Assembly: GCA_025454495.1 (NCBI GenBank)
Contig: JALOOI010000027.1
Coordinates: 1-51,043 of the forward strand
DNA from: Anaerolineae bacterium
Lineage (GTDB): Bacteria > Chloroflexota > Anaerolineae > Aggregatilineales > Phototrophicaceae
Length of the DNA stretch: 51,043 nucleotides
Direction of reading: 5' to 3'
The notes beneath the pieces are model-generated. The model made no database searches, was not told where the DNA came from, and saw nothing but the letters and a program-made list of their open reading frames with translations. Of the stretch, positions 1-9,375 are shown one piece after another. Positions within the stretch are counted from its first letter, which is position 1. Each line of letters opens with the position of its first letter. The position numbers were made by a program, and so were the translations under genes.

Positions 1-854
1 GCCAGCACCCCGGCCACGCCGCAGCCATGCCCGTATTCATCCTGGGGCACATTATCGTTCTGCACAAAGTCCCGGCCACTGTCCAGAATGCGGCCGGCCA
101 GATCGGGGTGATCGGCGCAGACCCCGCTGTCGATCACCGCCACCGTGACCGGCAGCGTCGTCGCCGGCAGCAGCGTCCACGCTTCCGGCGCACCGATCAC
201 GTTCAAATTCCACTGCGAGGTGTAGTAGGGGTCATCCGGGGTCATCAACAGCGGGGTGATGTAATAATCCGGCTCGGCGGCCGCAAACAGGCGGCTCTCC
301 GGCAGGGTGGTCACGCTGGCCGGCAGTTCAATCACGACGCTGTTCAGCCCGGCAAGCTGGCGGATGACGCGGGCGTTGTGCTGTGCGGCATAAGCATTCA
401 CCGCCTCCAGCGTCGTCCCCGGCTGCAAACGCACCACAAAGGTACCGGGCACCGCCCCCACCGGCAGCGCGGCGGTTGAATCCGGCGCTCGTAAGCCGTT
501 ATTGTTGACCGCGGCCACCACGTTCACGGACTCAGGCGCACTGTTGTTCAGCGCGACGCTGTTCACGGTCACGGCTGTATCCGGGGCAGTCCCGCCCGCC
601 ACCGCCGCCGCGCCGTCCTCACCAGCCGAGTCATTACGTGTTGTTACAGAATCCGGCACAAGGGTCACAATGGCGGTATCCGGCGCAATTTCCGGTAAGG
701 TTTCCGGCGCATTGCCCCCCGGCAGGCTGGCCAGCGTAGGCAGTATCGGCGCGGGGCTGCTCCCCGGCGACAGCCGCAGCAGTGCCATCCCGAACCCGGC
801 GACCAGTACCACCAGCCCAAAGGCCAGCATAATAGAGCGGCGTGTGAAATTCAT
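1..854 (-). CDS. secreted subtilisin-like (S8) serine protease, N-terminal part
   Basis: The frame is open from an ATG at 854 to the left edge, so the C-terminal part with the catalytic Ser is outside the window. Residues 6-25 are a hydrophobic signal or anchor segment, followed by a Pro/Ala/Thr-rich linker. Residues about 138-180 read like an inhibitor-I9-type propeptide (FVVRLQPG, with conserved hydrophobics). The mature enzyme then begins, with the catalytic Asp in VAVIDSGV (Asp242) and the His region EYGHGCGVAGV. The usual motif is HGTHVAG, so the Thr-His pair after HG reads Cys-Gly here. It probably acts outside the cytoplasmic membrane on proteins. It diverges from the kinase gene at 1063. 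The family call is firm; activity and substrate are unknown. Confidence 0.85.
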   Translation of the reverse strand, partial: MNFTRRSIMLAFGLVVLVAGFGMALLRLSPGSSPAPILPTLASLPGGNAPETLPEIAPDTAIVTLVPDSVTTRNDSAGEDGAAAVAGGTAPDTAVTVNSVALNNSAPESVNVVAAVNNNGLRAPDSTAALPVGAVPGTFVVRLQPGTTLEAVNAYAAQHNARVIRQLAGLNSVVIELPASVTTLPESRLFAAAEPDYYITPLLMTPDDPYYTSQWNLNVIGAPEAWTLLPATTLPVTVAVIDSGVCADHPDLAGRILDSGRDFVQNDNVPQDEYGHGCGVAGVL

Positions 855-1062
855 AAGTGTGTCACTCCGACACCATGATAATGTTTTCAAAAACAATGAA
901 GCATAATAACATCTTATCACACAAGGTCGATCAAAAAGAATAGACCTGAACATTACAACCGTTAGAATAACAGCTTTCAAATCATTGTGAACAAACCTGT
1001 CTGTTATATCGACAAAGCGTTAAGATAAGAGCATCCCATTTACAACAGGCAAAGGGGAAAGC

Positions 1063-4000
1063 ATGTCCACCATCATCAATCATCGCTACCTCATTATGAA
1101 AACACTGGGCAAAGGGGGCATGGGGGTTGTGCACCTCGCGCTGGATCGATTAACCGGCGAAACAGTGGCGCTCAAGCAGGTGCTGGTGGGCGGGATAACG
1201 CTGGATATGCCCAACACCGCCGGGCACGATCTGCGGGTGGCGCTGTCACGGGAGTTTAAAGTGCTGGCCGGGCTGCGGCACCCCAACATCATCAGCGTGC
1301 TGGATTACGGCTTTGACCAGGACGGGCAGCCCTTTTTTACGATGGAATTTCTGGAAAAAGCGCAGTACGTCACCATCGCCGGCGATGATGTGGCCTTTGA
1401 AGTCAAGGTCGATCTGCTGGCCCAGGCCCTGCAGGCCCTGGTGTATTTGCACCGGGTGGGGCTGCTGCACCGCGACCTGAAGCCAGAAAATATGCTCGTC
1501 ACCGAAGGCCGGCTGCGCCTGCTGGATTTTGGGCTGTCCGTCACCAGTGAGCAAATCGACGAACACGAAACCAGCGGCACCCTGGCCTACATCGCCCCGG
1601 AAGTGCTCACCGGCGCGCCGGCCTCGCAGGCTGCCGATTTATACGCCGTGGGGTTGATTGCCTGGGAATTGTTCACCGGCAGCTTTCCCTACGATACCAG
1701 CAGCACCGCCCTGCTCATCAATGAAATTATCAACCACACCCCCTATGCCGATGATGTCGAAGATGAGCTGCACATTCTGCTGCAACAGCTCATCGCCAAA
1801 AACCCGGAGCTGCGCCCGCACAGCGCCTACGCCGCGTTGCAACACCTGGAGCAAATCGTCCGGCAGTCCCTGCTGCAAGAGAGCGCGGCCATCCGCGAAA
1901 GCTTCCTGCGGGCCGCGCCTTTCATCGGCCGCGACACCGAACTGACTGCCCTGCTGAAAGAACTGAACGGGCTGAAGCAGCAGCAGGGAACGCTGTGGCT
2001 CATCGGCGGCGAAAGCGGCATTGGCAAATCGCGCCTGCTGGATGAACTGCGGACTCATGCGCTGGTGGATGGCATTCAGGTACTGCGCGGCCAGGAAAAA
2101 CAGGAAGCCGGCAGCCCCTACACCCTGTGGCGTGATATTGTGCGCCGCCTGAGCCTGATGGTGAATCTATCCGATATGCAGGTGAGCATCCTGAAAGCCA
2201 TCGCGCCGGATATTGGCCCGTTGCTGCAACGCACCGTGCCGGATGCCCCGCCGCTGGAAGGCCATGCCGCCCAGGATCGCCTGTTCACCGTCATCGAAGC
2301 CATGTTCAACCAGTGCAGTTTTCCGCTGCTGCTGCTGCTGGAAGATTTACACTGGTCAGACAACACCAGCCTGATGCTGCTGAACCGGATGCAGCGCGTC
2401 ATCCGCCAGCGGCCCATCCTCATCGTGGCCACCTACCGCGAAGATGAACGCCCCGACCTGGCGGCCAATTTTCTGGACGGGCAAACGCTGCGGCTGCGGC
2501 GCATGGATGACCGGCACATCCGGCTGCTCATCACCGCCATGCTCGGCGATGCCGCCCACGATGCCCATCTGGTGAGCCTGCTGGCGCAGGAATCCGGCGG
2601 CAATGTCTTCTTCCTCATTGAAGTGCTGCGGGCGCTCTCGGAGCAAAGCGGCGGGCTGGCCAGCATCCAGTCTTCGGCGCTGCGCGGCCAAATTTTCGCC
2701 GGCGGCATTCAGGAGATCATTCAGCGCCGGCTGAGCGTGGTGGGCCCGGAAGACCGCGAACTGCTGCACCTGGCCGCCGTCGGCGGGCGACAGGTGGACC
2801 TGGCGGTGCTGCGGCAGGCGGTGCCATCCGCCAGCCTGGATTTCTGGCTCGTCACCTGCACCAGCCTCGGCATTCTGGAAGTGGATGATGCCCGCTGGCG
2901 CTTTGCCAGCAATCGTTTCCGCAGCGGCATTCTGGCCACGCTGGATGAAGCCACCTTAAAAACGCTGCATCGCCGCATCGCCCACGCCATCGAAGCCATC
3001 TACCCGGATGGCGGCGGACAGGCGGCCGCCCTGGGGCAGCATTACGAAGCCGCCGGGGATGCCGTGGCGGCCGGAAGCTGGTATTTTTTGGCCGGGCGCG
3101 AAGCCCGCGAAGCCTATGTGCCCGAAGCAGCCATCGAACATTTCCAGAAGGCGCTGCACTACCTGCCAGACACAGCGGATTATCGTCAGCAGCGCTTGCA
3201 GGCGCTGGCCGGGCTGGGGCAAATGCTGCGCTGGCAAACCCGCTTTGATGAAGCCAGCGAAGTCTACAGCACCATGCAGCGCCTGGCCGCCACCGGGGAT
3301 GATCCGCTGCTGCTGGCCCAGGCGCTGGCCGGGCTGGATGATGTGGAGAACAGCCGCGGCAACCGCCAGGCGGCCCTCGCCTACGCTGAACAGGCCGAAG
3401 CCGCGGCCCGCGCCGCCGGTGAGCCGGGGCTGCCCGAACTGGTGAACGCCATGAGCAGCCGCGCCTGGAGCCTGTATCGCCTGAAGCAGCGCGAAGAAGC
3501 GCTCACCGTCGCCCGCGAAGCGCTGGCGCTGGCCGAAGTGCACCACCTCACCGGCTTCATCGCCCGCAACCTCAGCCTGATCGGCATTGTGCACAGCATG
3601 GCCGACCGGCTGGATGAAGCCGTCGCCTACATGCAGCGGGCGCTGGAAGTGACCCGTACCCTGGGCGACCGGCGCGACCTGGGCATTAAGCTGAACAACC
3701 TGGGCGAATTGTACCGGATGCGCTCCGAACTGCCGGCCGCGCTGAAGCATTATGAGGAAGCCGTCAGCATCTTCCGCGATATTGGCTACCGCGATGCCGA
3801 ACTGGCGCTGCTGACCAATATTGGCAGCGTCCACCTGGCCCAGGGCCACCCGGAACGGGCGCTGGAACCGCTGCAACAGGTGATCGACCTCACCGGCGGC
3901 AAAGACTGGTGGGGGCTGGGCGAAGCCTGGCTGACGCTGGCCCGGGCCTATCTCTTCCTGGAGCATTATCTGGAAGCGCTGGAAGCCGGCCAGCACGGGC

Positions 4001-4302
4001 TGGCCCAGGGGCAGATCACCGAAGATGCCGAGATTGAAGGACGGGCCTGGCGCATCGTGGGCCGGGCCGCCTCGCGCCTGATGACCGAAGTCACTGTAGC
4101 GGAAGCCACCTTCAGCCCGGTGCAGTGCTTTGAAAAAAGCCTCGCCTTCTACGGCGACAACACCCCCGGCCGCGCCTACACCCTGAAAGCCTGGGCCATC
4201 CATGCCCAGGAAGAGGGCCAGGCCGAAGAAAGTGACCGCCTGTGGCAGCAGGCCGAAACCATCTTCATCCAGCATCGCATCTTCGACCCGCTGGACGAAT
4301 AA
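1063..4302 (+). CDS. Ser/Thr protein kinase fused to AAA ATPase and TPR repeats
   Basis: This is a 1079-residue cytoplasmic signalling protein. Residues 9-265 form a complete Hanks-type kinase: glycine loop GKGGMG (16-21), VALK with Lys38, HRDLKPEN near 135-142, DFG at Asp155, and IAPEV. A second module starts near 287 (FIGRDTELT) with Walker A GGESGIGKS (about 314-322) and Walker B LLLLLEDLHW (about 421-430), as in the AAA_16 predicted ATPases of PknK-like proteins. From about 620 to the end there are helical TPR-type repeats (AAYHYEAAGD-like and ALEVARTLGD-like units). No transmembrane segment is evident. A purine-rich GGGGAAA precedes the ATG. In this architecture the TPR and ATPase parts are thought to sense ligands or partners and gate the kinase. 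The targets are unknown. Confidence 0.92.
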   Translation: MSTIINHRYLIMKTLGKGGMGVVHLALDRLTGETVALKQVLVGGITLDMPNTAGHDLRVALSREFKVLAGLRHPNIISVLDYGFDQDGQPFFTMEFLEKAQYVTIAGDDVAFEVKVDLLAQALQALVYLHRVGLLHRDLKPENMLVTEGRLRLLDFGLSVTSEQIDEHETSGTLAYIAPEVLTGAPASQAADLYAVGLIAWELFTGSFPYDTSSTALLINEIINHTPYADDVEDELHILLQQLIAKNPELRPHSAYAALQHLEQIVRQSLLQESAAIRESFLRAAPFIGRDTELTALLKELNGLKQQQGTLWLIGGESGIGKSRLLDELRTHALVDGIQVLRGQEKQEAGSPYTLWRDIVRRLSLMVNLSDMQVSILKAIAPDIGPLLQRTVPDAPPLEGHAAQDRLFTVIEAMFNQCSFPLLLLLEDLHWSDNTSLMLLNRMQRVIRQRPILIVATYREDERPDLAANFLDGQTLRLRRMDDRHIRLLITAMLGDAAHDAHLVSLLAQESGGNVFFLIEVLRALSEQSGGLASIQSSALRGQIFAGGIQEIIQRRLSVVGPEDRELLHLAAVGGRQVDLAVLRQAVPSASLDFWLVTCTSLGILEVDDARWRFASNRFRSGILATLDEATLKTLHRRIAHAIEAIYPDGGGQAAALGQHYEAAGDAVAAGSWYFLAGREAREAYVPEAAIEHFQKALHYLPDTADYRQQRLQALAGLGQMLRWQTRFDEASEVYSTMQRLAATGDDPLLLAQALAGLDDVENSRGNRQAALAYAEQAEAAARAAGEPGLPELVNAMSSRAWSLYRLKQREEALTVAREALALAEVHHLTGFIARNLSLIGIVHSMADRLDEAVAYMQRALEVTRTLGDRRDLGIKLNNLGELYRMRSELPAALKHYEEAVSIFRDIGYRDAELALLTNIGSVHLAQGHPERALEPLQQVIDLTGGKDWWGLGEAWLTLARAYLFLEHYLEALEAGQHGLAQGQITEDAEIEGRAWRIVGRAASRLMTEVTVAEATFSPVQCFEKSLAFYGDNTPGRAYTLKAWAIHAQEEGQAEESDRLWQQAETIFIQHRIFDPLDE

Positions 4303-4329
4303 CGATACAGATACAGGCTCAGAAATCAA

Positions 4330-4355
4330 AAATGCCCGGCGAAAACCGGGCATTT
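4330..4355 (-). terminator. intrinsic terminator after tRNA-Asp
   Basis: A perfect 10-bp stem (AAATGCCCGG pairs with CCGGGCATTT) encloses a 6-base loop. Read on the minus strand it is followed by TTTTTGATTT, so it should end the tRNA transcript. It lies between the convergent kinase and tRNA genes and may act weakly in the other direction. Confidence 0.75.
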
Positions 4356-4360
4356 GGCTG

Positions 4361-4433
4361 CGGAAGCGACGGGATTCGAACCCGCGATCTCTGCCTTGAC
4401 AGGGCAGCATGTTAACCGCTACACCACGCCTCC
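4361..4433 (-). tRNA. tRNA-Asp (GTC anticodon)
   Basis: The minus strand folds as a 73-nt cloverleaf. The acceptor stem is GGAGGCG/CGCTTCC with one G-T wobble. The anticodon stem CTGCC/GGCAG carries the loop CTGTCAA, giving anticodon GTC. The T arm contains GGTTCGAATCC and the discriminator base is G. CCA is not encoded (CAG follows the discriminator). Confidence 0.95.
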
Positions 4434-4448
4434 ATCAGGATGCTGTTA

Positions 4449-4477
4449 AAGATACCACCCTCACCCGGGCCTGTCAA
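4449..4477 (-). promoter_or_regulatory. sigma-70-type promoter of tRNA-Asp
   Basis: On the minus strand TTGACA (4477-4472) is separated by exactly 17 bases from TATCTT (4454-4449). Transcription would begin near 4442, a few bases before the mature tRNA 5' end at 4433. Confidence 0.75.
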
Positions 4478-4559
4478 GATGCGGACTGGCGCGTTTTGCC
4501 GCACCCGCTGTTTATCGCCGCTTAAACAAATCCTGCCTTATTTTTTAGCGAAGCCCTGC

Positions 4560-4565
4560 TACAAT
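4560..4565 (+). promoter_or_regulatory. possible -10 element of typA
   Basis: TACAAT lies 40 bases upstream of the typA start. No good -35 hexamer is seen at 16-18 bases, so this is tentative. Confidence 0.35.
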
Positions 4566-4605
4566 ACTTCAGTTTTCATGCATAACAGTTCCACAGGATA
4601 CCGGT

Positions 4606-6453
4606 GTGACACAAACCCGCAACGACATTCGCAATATCGCCATCATCGCCCACGTTGATCACGGCAAAACCACCCTGGTCGATGGTATGCTCCGTCAATC
4701 CAATGTCTTCCGCGAAGGCAGCGTGATGGAAGAGCGCGTGATGGACTCCAACGATCTGGAGCGTGAACGCGGCATTACCATCCTGGCCAAAAATACGGCC
4801 GTCACTTACAAAGGGGTCAAAATCAACATTGTGGATACCCCCGGCCATGCCGATTTTGGCGGTGAGGTGGAGCGCGTGTTGAACATGGTGGATGGGGCGC
4901 TGCTGCTGATCGATGCGGTGGAAGGGCCCATGCCGCAAACGCGCTTTGTGCTGCGTAAAGCGCTGGCCCTGGGGCTGCGGGTGATCGTCGTCATCAATAA
5001 AATTGACCGCGCCAATGCCCGCGCCGCCGATGTCCTGAACGAAACCTTCGATCTGTTCATTGAACTGGGCGCGGACGATCATCAGGCGGATTTTCCGGTG
5101 GTGTACGCCATCGGGCTGCACGGGGTGGCCGGCTACACGGCCGAAACGCTGGCCAGAGACCTCACGCCGCTGTTCGATACCATCATTAAAGAAGTCCCCG
5201 CCCCCGTCATTGACGATGCCTCGCCGGCCACGCTGCTGGTGACATCGCTGGAATATGATAACTACAAGGGCCAGATCGCCATCGGGCGCATCCACGCCGG
5301 CAAACTGCGCCGTGGAATGCCGCTGGTGCGCCTGGCCAGCGGCAACGCCCGCCACAACGGCCGGCTGGATTATCTGTTCACCTTCCATAATTTAACCAGG
5401 GTGGAAGCCGAAGAAGCCACCGCCGGCGATATTGTGGCCATCGGTGGTTTTGAAACCGTCGAAATCAGCGATACCCTGGCGCATCCTGAGGTCGCAGAAG
5501 GCCTGCCGGGCATTCGTGTGGAAGAACCCACCGTCCGCATGACCTTCGGCGTAAATACCTCCCCCTTCACCGGCAAAGAAGGCAAAGTCGGCCTGGGCAC
5601 CTCGCGCCGGCTGCGCCAGCGCCTGTTTGAAGAAACGCGGCGCAATGTGGCCCTGCGCGTGCAGGATGGCGAAACCGCCGATAAATTCGTCGTCAGCGGC
5701 CGCGGTGAGCTGCACCTGGGCATCCTCATCGAAACCATGCGCCGCGAAGGCTATGAGTTCGAAGTGAGCAAGCCGGAAGTCATCTACCTGAAAGAAGATG
5801 GCTCCGAAGAAACGCTGGAACCCATCGAACACGTCCACATCGAAGTAGCCGATGGCTACGTGGGCACCATCGTCGAACTGCTGGGCGACCGGCGCGGGCG
5901 CATGGTGAACATGATGAGCCAGGACGGCACCACCTACATGGAATATTATGTACCCACCCGCGGCCTGCTCGGCTTCCGGTCGCACCTCATGCGGGCCACC
6001 GGCGGCATGGGGCAAATTCACAGCCTGTTCCACGCCTACGAACCGATTGTGGGCGATATTCCGGGGCGGCGCTTCGGCAGCCTGGTGAACATGGAAACCG
6101 GCACCACCACCGGCTATGCGCTGGTGCAGGTGCAGGCCCGCGGCACCTTCTTTGTCGATCCGGGGGTGGAGGTCTATGAAGGCATGGTGGTCGGTGAGCA
6201 CATCCGCGCCGAAGACCTGCCGCTGAACGTGGTGAAAACCAAGCATTTGACCAACTTCCGCGCCAAACCGAGCGAAGTGGTCGCCGGGCTGAACTCGCCG
6301 CGCCAGATGAGTCTGGATGATTTCATCGAATTCCTGGGCGAAGATGAACTGCTGGAAGTGACCCCGCAAAGTCTGCGCCTGCGGAAACGCATCCTCAATA
6401 CCGAACTGCGCCTGCGCGAAGACAAGCGCCGCCGCCAGCTCGTGGGCAGCTAA
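4606..6453 (+). CDS. typA: translational GTPase TypA/BipA
   Basis: This 615-residue protein has the full length of the family. It has the translational GTPase motifs: G1 AHVDHGKTT (residues 15-23), the ERGITI switch, DTPGHADF, and NKIDR. The beta-barrel and EF-G-like domains follow, with the TypA-specific C-terminal region (for example RGLLGFRS and the NSPRQMSLDDF stretch). TypA binds the ribosome and acts in stress adaptation and ribosome assembly. A GTG start at 4606 is used, with AGGA about 8 bases upstream. It is the first gene of a plus-strand run; ftsY follows after 71 bases. Confidence 0.96.
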   Translation: MTQTRNDIRNIAIIAHVDHGKTTLVDGMLRQSNVFREGSVMEERVMDSNDLERERGITILAKNTAVTYKGVKINIVDTPGHADFGGEVERVLNMVDGALLLIDAVEGPMPQTRFVLRKALALGLRVIVVINKIDRANARAADVLNETFDLFIELGADDHQADFPVVYAIGLHGVAGYTAETLARDLTPLFDTIIKEVPAPVIDDASPATLLVTSLEYDNYKGQIAIGRIHAGKLRRGMPLVRLASGNARHNGRLDYLFTFHNLTRVEAEEATAGDIVAIGGFETVEISDTLAHPEVAEGLPGIRVEEPTVRMTFGVNTSPFTGKEGKVGLGTSRRLRQRLFEETRRNVALRVQDGETADKFVVSGRGELHLGILIETMRREGYEFEVSKPEVIYLKEDGSEETLEPIEHVHIEVADGYVGTIVELLGDRRGRMVNMMSQDGTTYMEYYVPTRGLLGFRSHLMRATGGMGQIHSLFHAYEPIVGDIPGRRFGSLVNMETGTTTGYALVQVQARGTFFVDPGVEVYEGMVVGEHIRAEDLPLNVVKTKHLTNFRAKPSEVVAGLNSPRQMSLDDFIEFLGEDELLEVTPQSLRLRKRILNTELRLREDKRRRQLVGS

Positions 6454-6524
6454 CCATCCCGCCGGCGGGGCCCACCGCCCCGCCCCGGCCTTTACACGCC
6501 ATTCATCAGCATGGAGCAGCAGCA

Positions 6525-7430
6525 GTGGGCATCTTCCGGCGCGGGCTGGCAAAAACACGACAATCGCTTTTTGGGCGCATTTCGCAGCTTTTCGGCAACA
6601 GCGACATCACCCCGGACACCTGGGACGACATCGAAGCCACCCTCATCCAGTCCGACCTGGGGACGGAAACCACCGCCACCGTCATTGAATATCTTCAGGA
6701 AGTGGTGCGCGAAGAAGGCCTGACCCGCACCGGCGACCTGCAAAAAGCGCTGAAGCAGGCCCTGCGCGGCCTGCTGGACAAACCCCGCGAATTAAACCTC
6801 AGCGGGCGCGAGCTGTCCATCATCCTAATCGTGGGTGTGAACGGCTCCGGCAAAACCACGTCCATCGCCAAAATTGCCAGCCGCCTGCACCGCGCCGGGC
6901 GTAAAGTGATCCTGGCCGCCGGGGATACCTTCCGCGCCGCCGCCATCGACCAGTTGCAAACCTGGGGCGACCGGGTGGGCGTGCCCGTCATCGCCAGCAA
7001 GCCCGGTGCCGACCCCGGCGCAGTGGTCTACGATGCCATCAACGCCGCCCGCGCCCGCAAACACGATGTCCTCATCATTGATACGGCCGGCCGCCTGCAC
7101 ACCAATTACAACCTCATGCAGGAACTGGCCAAAGTGCGCGGGGTCATCAGCAAGGCCGTGCCCGGCGCACCCCATGAAGTGCTGCTGGTGCTGGATGGCA
7201 CCACCGGCCAGAACGCCCTCAAGCAGGCGCAAAAATTCGCCGAAGCCACCGAAGTCACCGGGCTGGTCATCACCAAGCTGGATGGCACGGCCAAAGGCGG
7301 CATGATCTTCTCCGTCCATAATGATCTGCATGTGCCGGTGCAGTTCATTGGCCTGGGCGAAGGGGTGAATGATCTGGTCTATTTTGACCCGGAGAACTTT
7401 GTCGAAAGCCTGTTCAGCGACGAAACGTAA
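6525..7430 (+). CDS. ftsY: signal recognition particle receptor FtsY
   Basis: A 301-residue SRP-receptor GTPase with N and G domains but without the long acidic A domain found in E. coli. Motifs: GVNGSGKTT near residue 103, [20 protein letters not shown], and [10 protein letters not shown]. It docks SRP-ribosome complexes at the membrane for co-translational insertion. The start is a GTG with GGAG 8 bases upstream. The C terminus ([15 protein letters not shown]) matches the family closely. The methyltransferase gene follows after 2 bases, so the two are probably cotranscribed. Confidence 0.97.
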   Translation: MGIFRRGLAKTRQSLFGRISQLFGNSDITPDTWDDIEATLIQSDLGTETTATVIEYLQEVVREEGLTRTGDLQKALKQALRGLLDKPRELNLSGRELSIILIVGVNGSGKTTSIAKIASRLHRAGRKVILAAGDTFRAAAIDQLQTWGDRVGVPVIASKPGADPGAVVYDAINAARARKHDVLIIDTAGRLHTNYNLMQELAKVRGVISKAVPGAPHEVLLVLDGTTGQNALKQAQKFAEATEVTGLVITKLDGTAKGGMIFSVHNDLHVPVQFIGLGEGVNDLVYFDPENFVESLFSDET

Positions 7431-7432
7431 TC

Positions 7433-8233
7433 ATGCCGCCGTATGAGAAGATCACCAGCTTTCAAAATCCGCGGGTGAAACTGGCGCACCGGCTGCACGA
7501 TAAACCCCACCGGGAGCGCGAGCGCCTGTTCTGCGTGGATGATGCCCGCGACCTGCAACGGGCGCTGGCGCAGCACTACACCCCGGAATATGCCCTCTTT
7601 GCCCCCGCGCTGGCCGATGCCGATACCACCCGGCTGGTGCAAGACCTGCCCTGCCCGGTGTATGACGTGCCGCCGGACGTGCTGGCCCGCGCCAGCTACC
7701 GGCAAAATCCCGGCGGCGTGGTGGCCGTGCTGCGCCAGCCCGCCCCCCTCACCCATCTGGCCGGCATCACCGCGCCGCTGGTGCTGGTGCTGGTGGATTT
7801 ACGCAAGCCCGGCAACATCGGGGCGCTGCTGCGGACTGCCGATGCCGCCGGTTTCCGGGCCGTGCTGCTGGTCGATTCGGCGCTCGACCTGTATAACCCC
7901 AATATCATTCGCAGCAGCACGGGGGCCTGCTTCCTGCGAAATATTTACTGTATTTCTTCCCAGGACGCGCTACAATATCTGCCACAGGCCGGCTATCGCC
8001 TGGTAGCCGGGCACCTGGACGGCCGCCGCAGCCTCTATGACATCGATTTTCGCCAGAAAACCGCCCTGCTGCTGGGGACGGAGGACACCGGACTGAAGGC
8101 GCTGTGGCGCGATCATTGTGATGACCTGGTGAAAATTCCAGTCGTCGGCAGTGTGACTGACTCTTTGAATGTTTCCGTGGCCGGGGCCATCTTCATGTAC
8201 GAAGCCCTCCGGCAAACACTTGCCCGCCCCTGA
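7433..8233 (+). CDS. TrmH/SpoU-family RNA 2'-O-methyltransferase
   Basis: A 266-residue SPOUT-class methyltransferase. An N-terminal substrate-binding domain (ITSFQNPRVK, ending near residue 105) precedes the catalytic trefoil-knot domain. Knot motifs are LRKPGNIGALLRTADAAG, NIIRSSTGACF, the GTEDTGL loop and the C-terminal VVGSVTDSLNVSVAG. Such enzymes methylate a ribose 2'-OH of rRNA or tRNA with S-adenosylmethionine. The target nucleotide cannot be told from sequence; RlmB-like or TsnR-like enzymes are the nearest relatives. It begins 2 bases after the ftsY stop. Confidence 0.92.
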   Translation: MPPYEKITSFQNPRVKLAHRLHDKPHRERERLFCVDDARDLQRALAQHYTPEYALFAPALADADTTRLVQDLPCPVYDVPPDVLARASYRQNPGGVVAVLRQPAPLTHLAGITAPLVLVLVDLRKPGNIGALLRTADAAGFRAVLLVDSALDLYNPNIIRSSTGACFLRNIYCISSQDALQYLPQAGYRLVAGHLDGRRSLYDIDFRQKTALLLGTEDTGLKALWRDHCDDLVKIPVVGSVTDSLNVSVAGAIFMYEALRQTLARP

Positions 8234-8274
8234 CCTGATACCAGTGTGTCTAACCTGTACAAACGAGTCGCAGC

Positions 8275-9372
8275 ATGGAACCCCTCATCAACCAGTTGAA
8301 AAGCATGAAAACCCAGATCGATGATCTGATGCAGCGCATGGACATGGACGGCAAACAGACCACCGTCGCCGCGCTGGAAGAACAATCGACCGCTAACGCT
8401 TTCTGGAACAACCCGACTGAAGCGCAAAAGATCATGCAGCAGATCGCCGGGCTGCGCTCCCAGATCGAGCGCTGGCAGGGGCTGGCCGGGCGCATCAATG
8501 ATGCACTGGAACTGGCTGCCCTGGGCGATACCAGCCTGGAAGCGGATATTCAGCAGGAAGTCACCGACCTGGAGCAGGTGGTCAGCCGGCTGGCGGTGGA
8601 AGCCATGTTCACCGGCGAGTATGATCGCGCCAATACCATCCTGGCCATCCACGCCGGGGCCGGCGGCACCGATGCCCAGGACTGGGCGGCCATGCTGGAG
8701 CGTATGTTCCTGCGCTGGCTGGAAGAACACCGCTACCAGGTGGACATCATGGAAAAAAGCTACGGCGACGAAGCCGGCCTCAAGAGCGTCACCATCAGCA
8801 TTAAGGGCGATTACGCCTATGGCTACCTGAAAAGTGAGCAGGGTGTGCATCGCCTGGTACGCATCAGCCCCTTCAATTCCTCCGGCACGCGCGAAACCTC
8901 CTTCGCCAAAGTGGAATTGTGGCCGGATATTGAAGGCAATATTGATATTGAGATCAACGAAAAAGACCTGCGGATTGACACCTATCGCTCCAGCGGGCCC
9001 GGCGGGCAAAATGTGCAGAAAAACGATACCGCCGTGCGGATTACCCACCTGCCCAGTGGCATCGTCGTCGCCTCGCAGACGCAGCGCAGCCAGCTACAAA
9101 ACCGGGAACGCGCCATGCAGGTGCTCAAATCGCGCCTGTTTGAAATGGAACGCCAGAAGCACGAAGCCGAAATCGCCGCCCTCAAAGGCGATAATGTGGA
9201 TGCCGGCTGGGGCAACCAGATTCGCTCCTACGTGCTGCACCCCTATCAACTGGTGAAAGATCATCGCACGGGCCATGAAACCGGCAATACCACCGCCGTC
9301 CTCAACGGCGAAATTGACGGCTTTATGGAAGCGTATCTGCGTTCCCGCATCGCCCGTAATGGCAAAGGTTAA
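8275..9372 (+). CDS. prfB: peptide chain release factor 2
   Basis: A 365-residue class I release factor. The stop-codon tripeptide SPF (in RISPFNSSG) marks RF2, which reads UGA and UAA. GPGGQNVQKND carries the GGQ that triggers peptidyl-tRNA hydrolysis. The N-terminal helical domain (residues 1-100) is present in one frame from the ATG, so the +1 programmed frameshift seen in many prfB genes is absent. No strong Shine-Dalgarno sequence precedes the ATG. It follows the methyltransferase by 41 bases. Confidence 0.97.
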   Translation: MEPLINQLKSMKTQIDDLMQRMDMDGKQTTVAALEEQSTANAFWNNPTEAQKIMQQIAGLRSQIERWQGLAGRINDALELAALGDTSLEADIQQEVTDLEQVVSRLAVEAMFTGEYDRANTILAIHAGAGGTDAQDWAAMLERMFLRWLEEHRYQVDIMEKSYGDEAGLKSVTISIKGDYAYGYLKSEQGVHRLVRISPFNSSGTRETSFAKVELWPDIEGNIDIEINEKDLRIDTYRSSGPGGQNVQKNDTAVRITHLPSGIVVASQTQRSQLQNRERAMQVLKSRLFEMERQKHEAEIAALKGDNVDAGWGNQIRSYVLHPYQLVKDHRTGHETGNTTAVLNGEIDGFMEAYLRSRIARNGKG

Positions 9373-9375
9373 CCC

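Noticed and set aside
4394-4403. TTGACA-like hexamer on the plus strand at the tRNA
   Set aside because: It is the anticodon-loop region of tRNA-Asp read on the other strand, not a promoter.
2956-4410. Long minus-strand open frame (484 codons) opposite the kinase gene
   Set aside because: It is a shadow of the high-GC TPR region: His/Gln/Gly/Phe-rich with no domain, and it runs through the tRNA gene.
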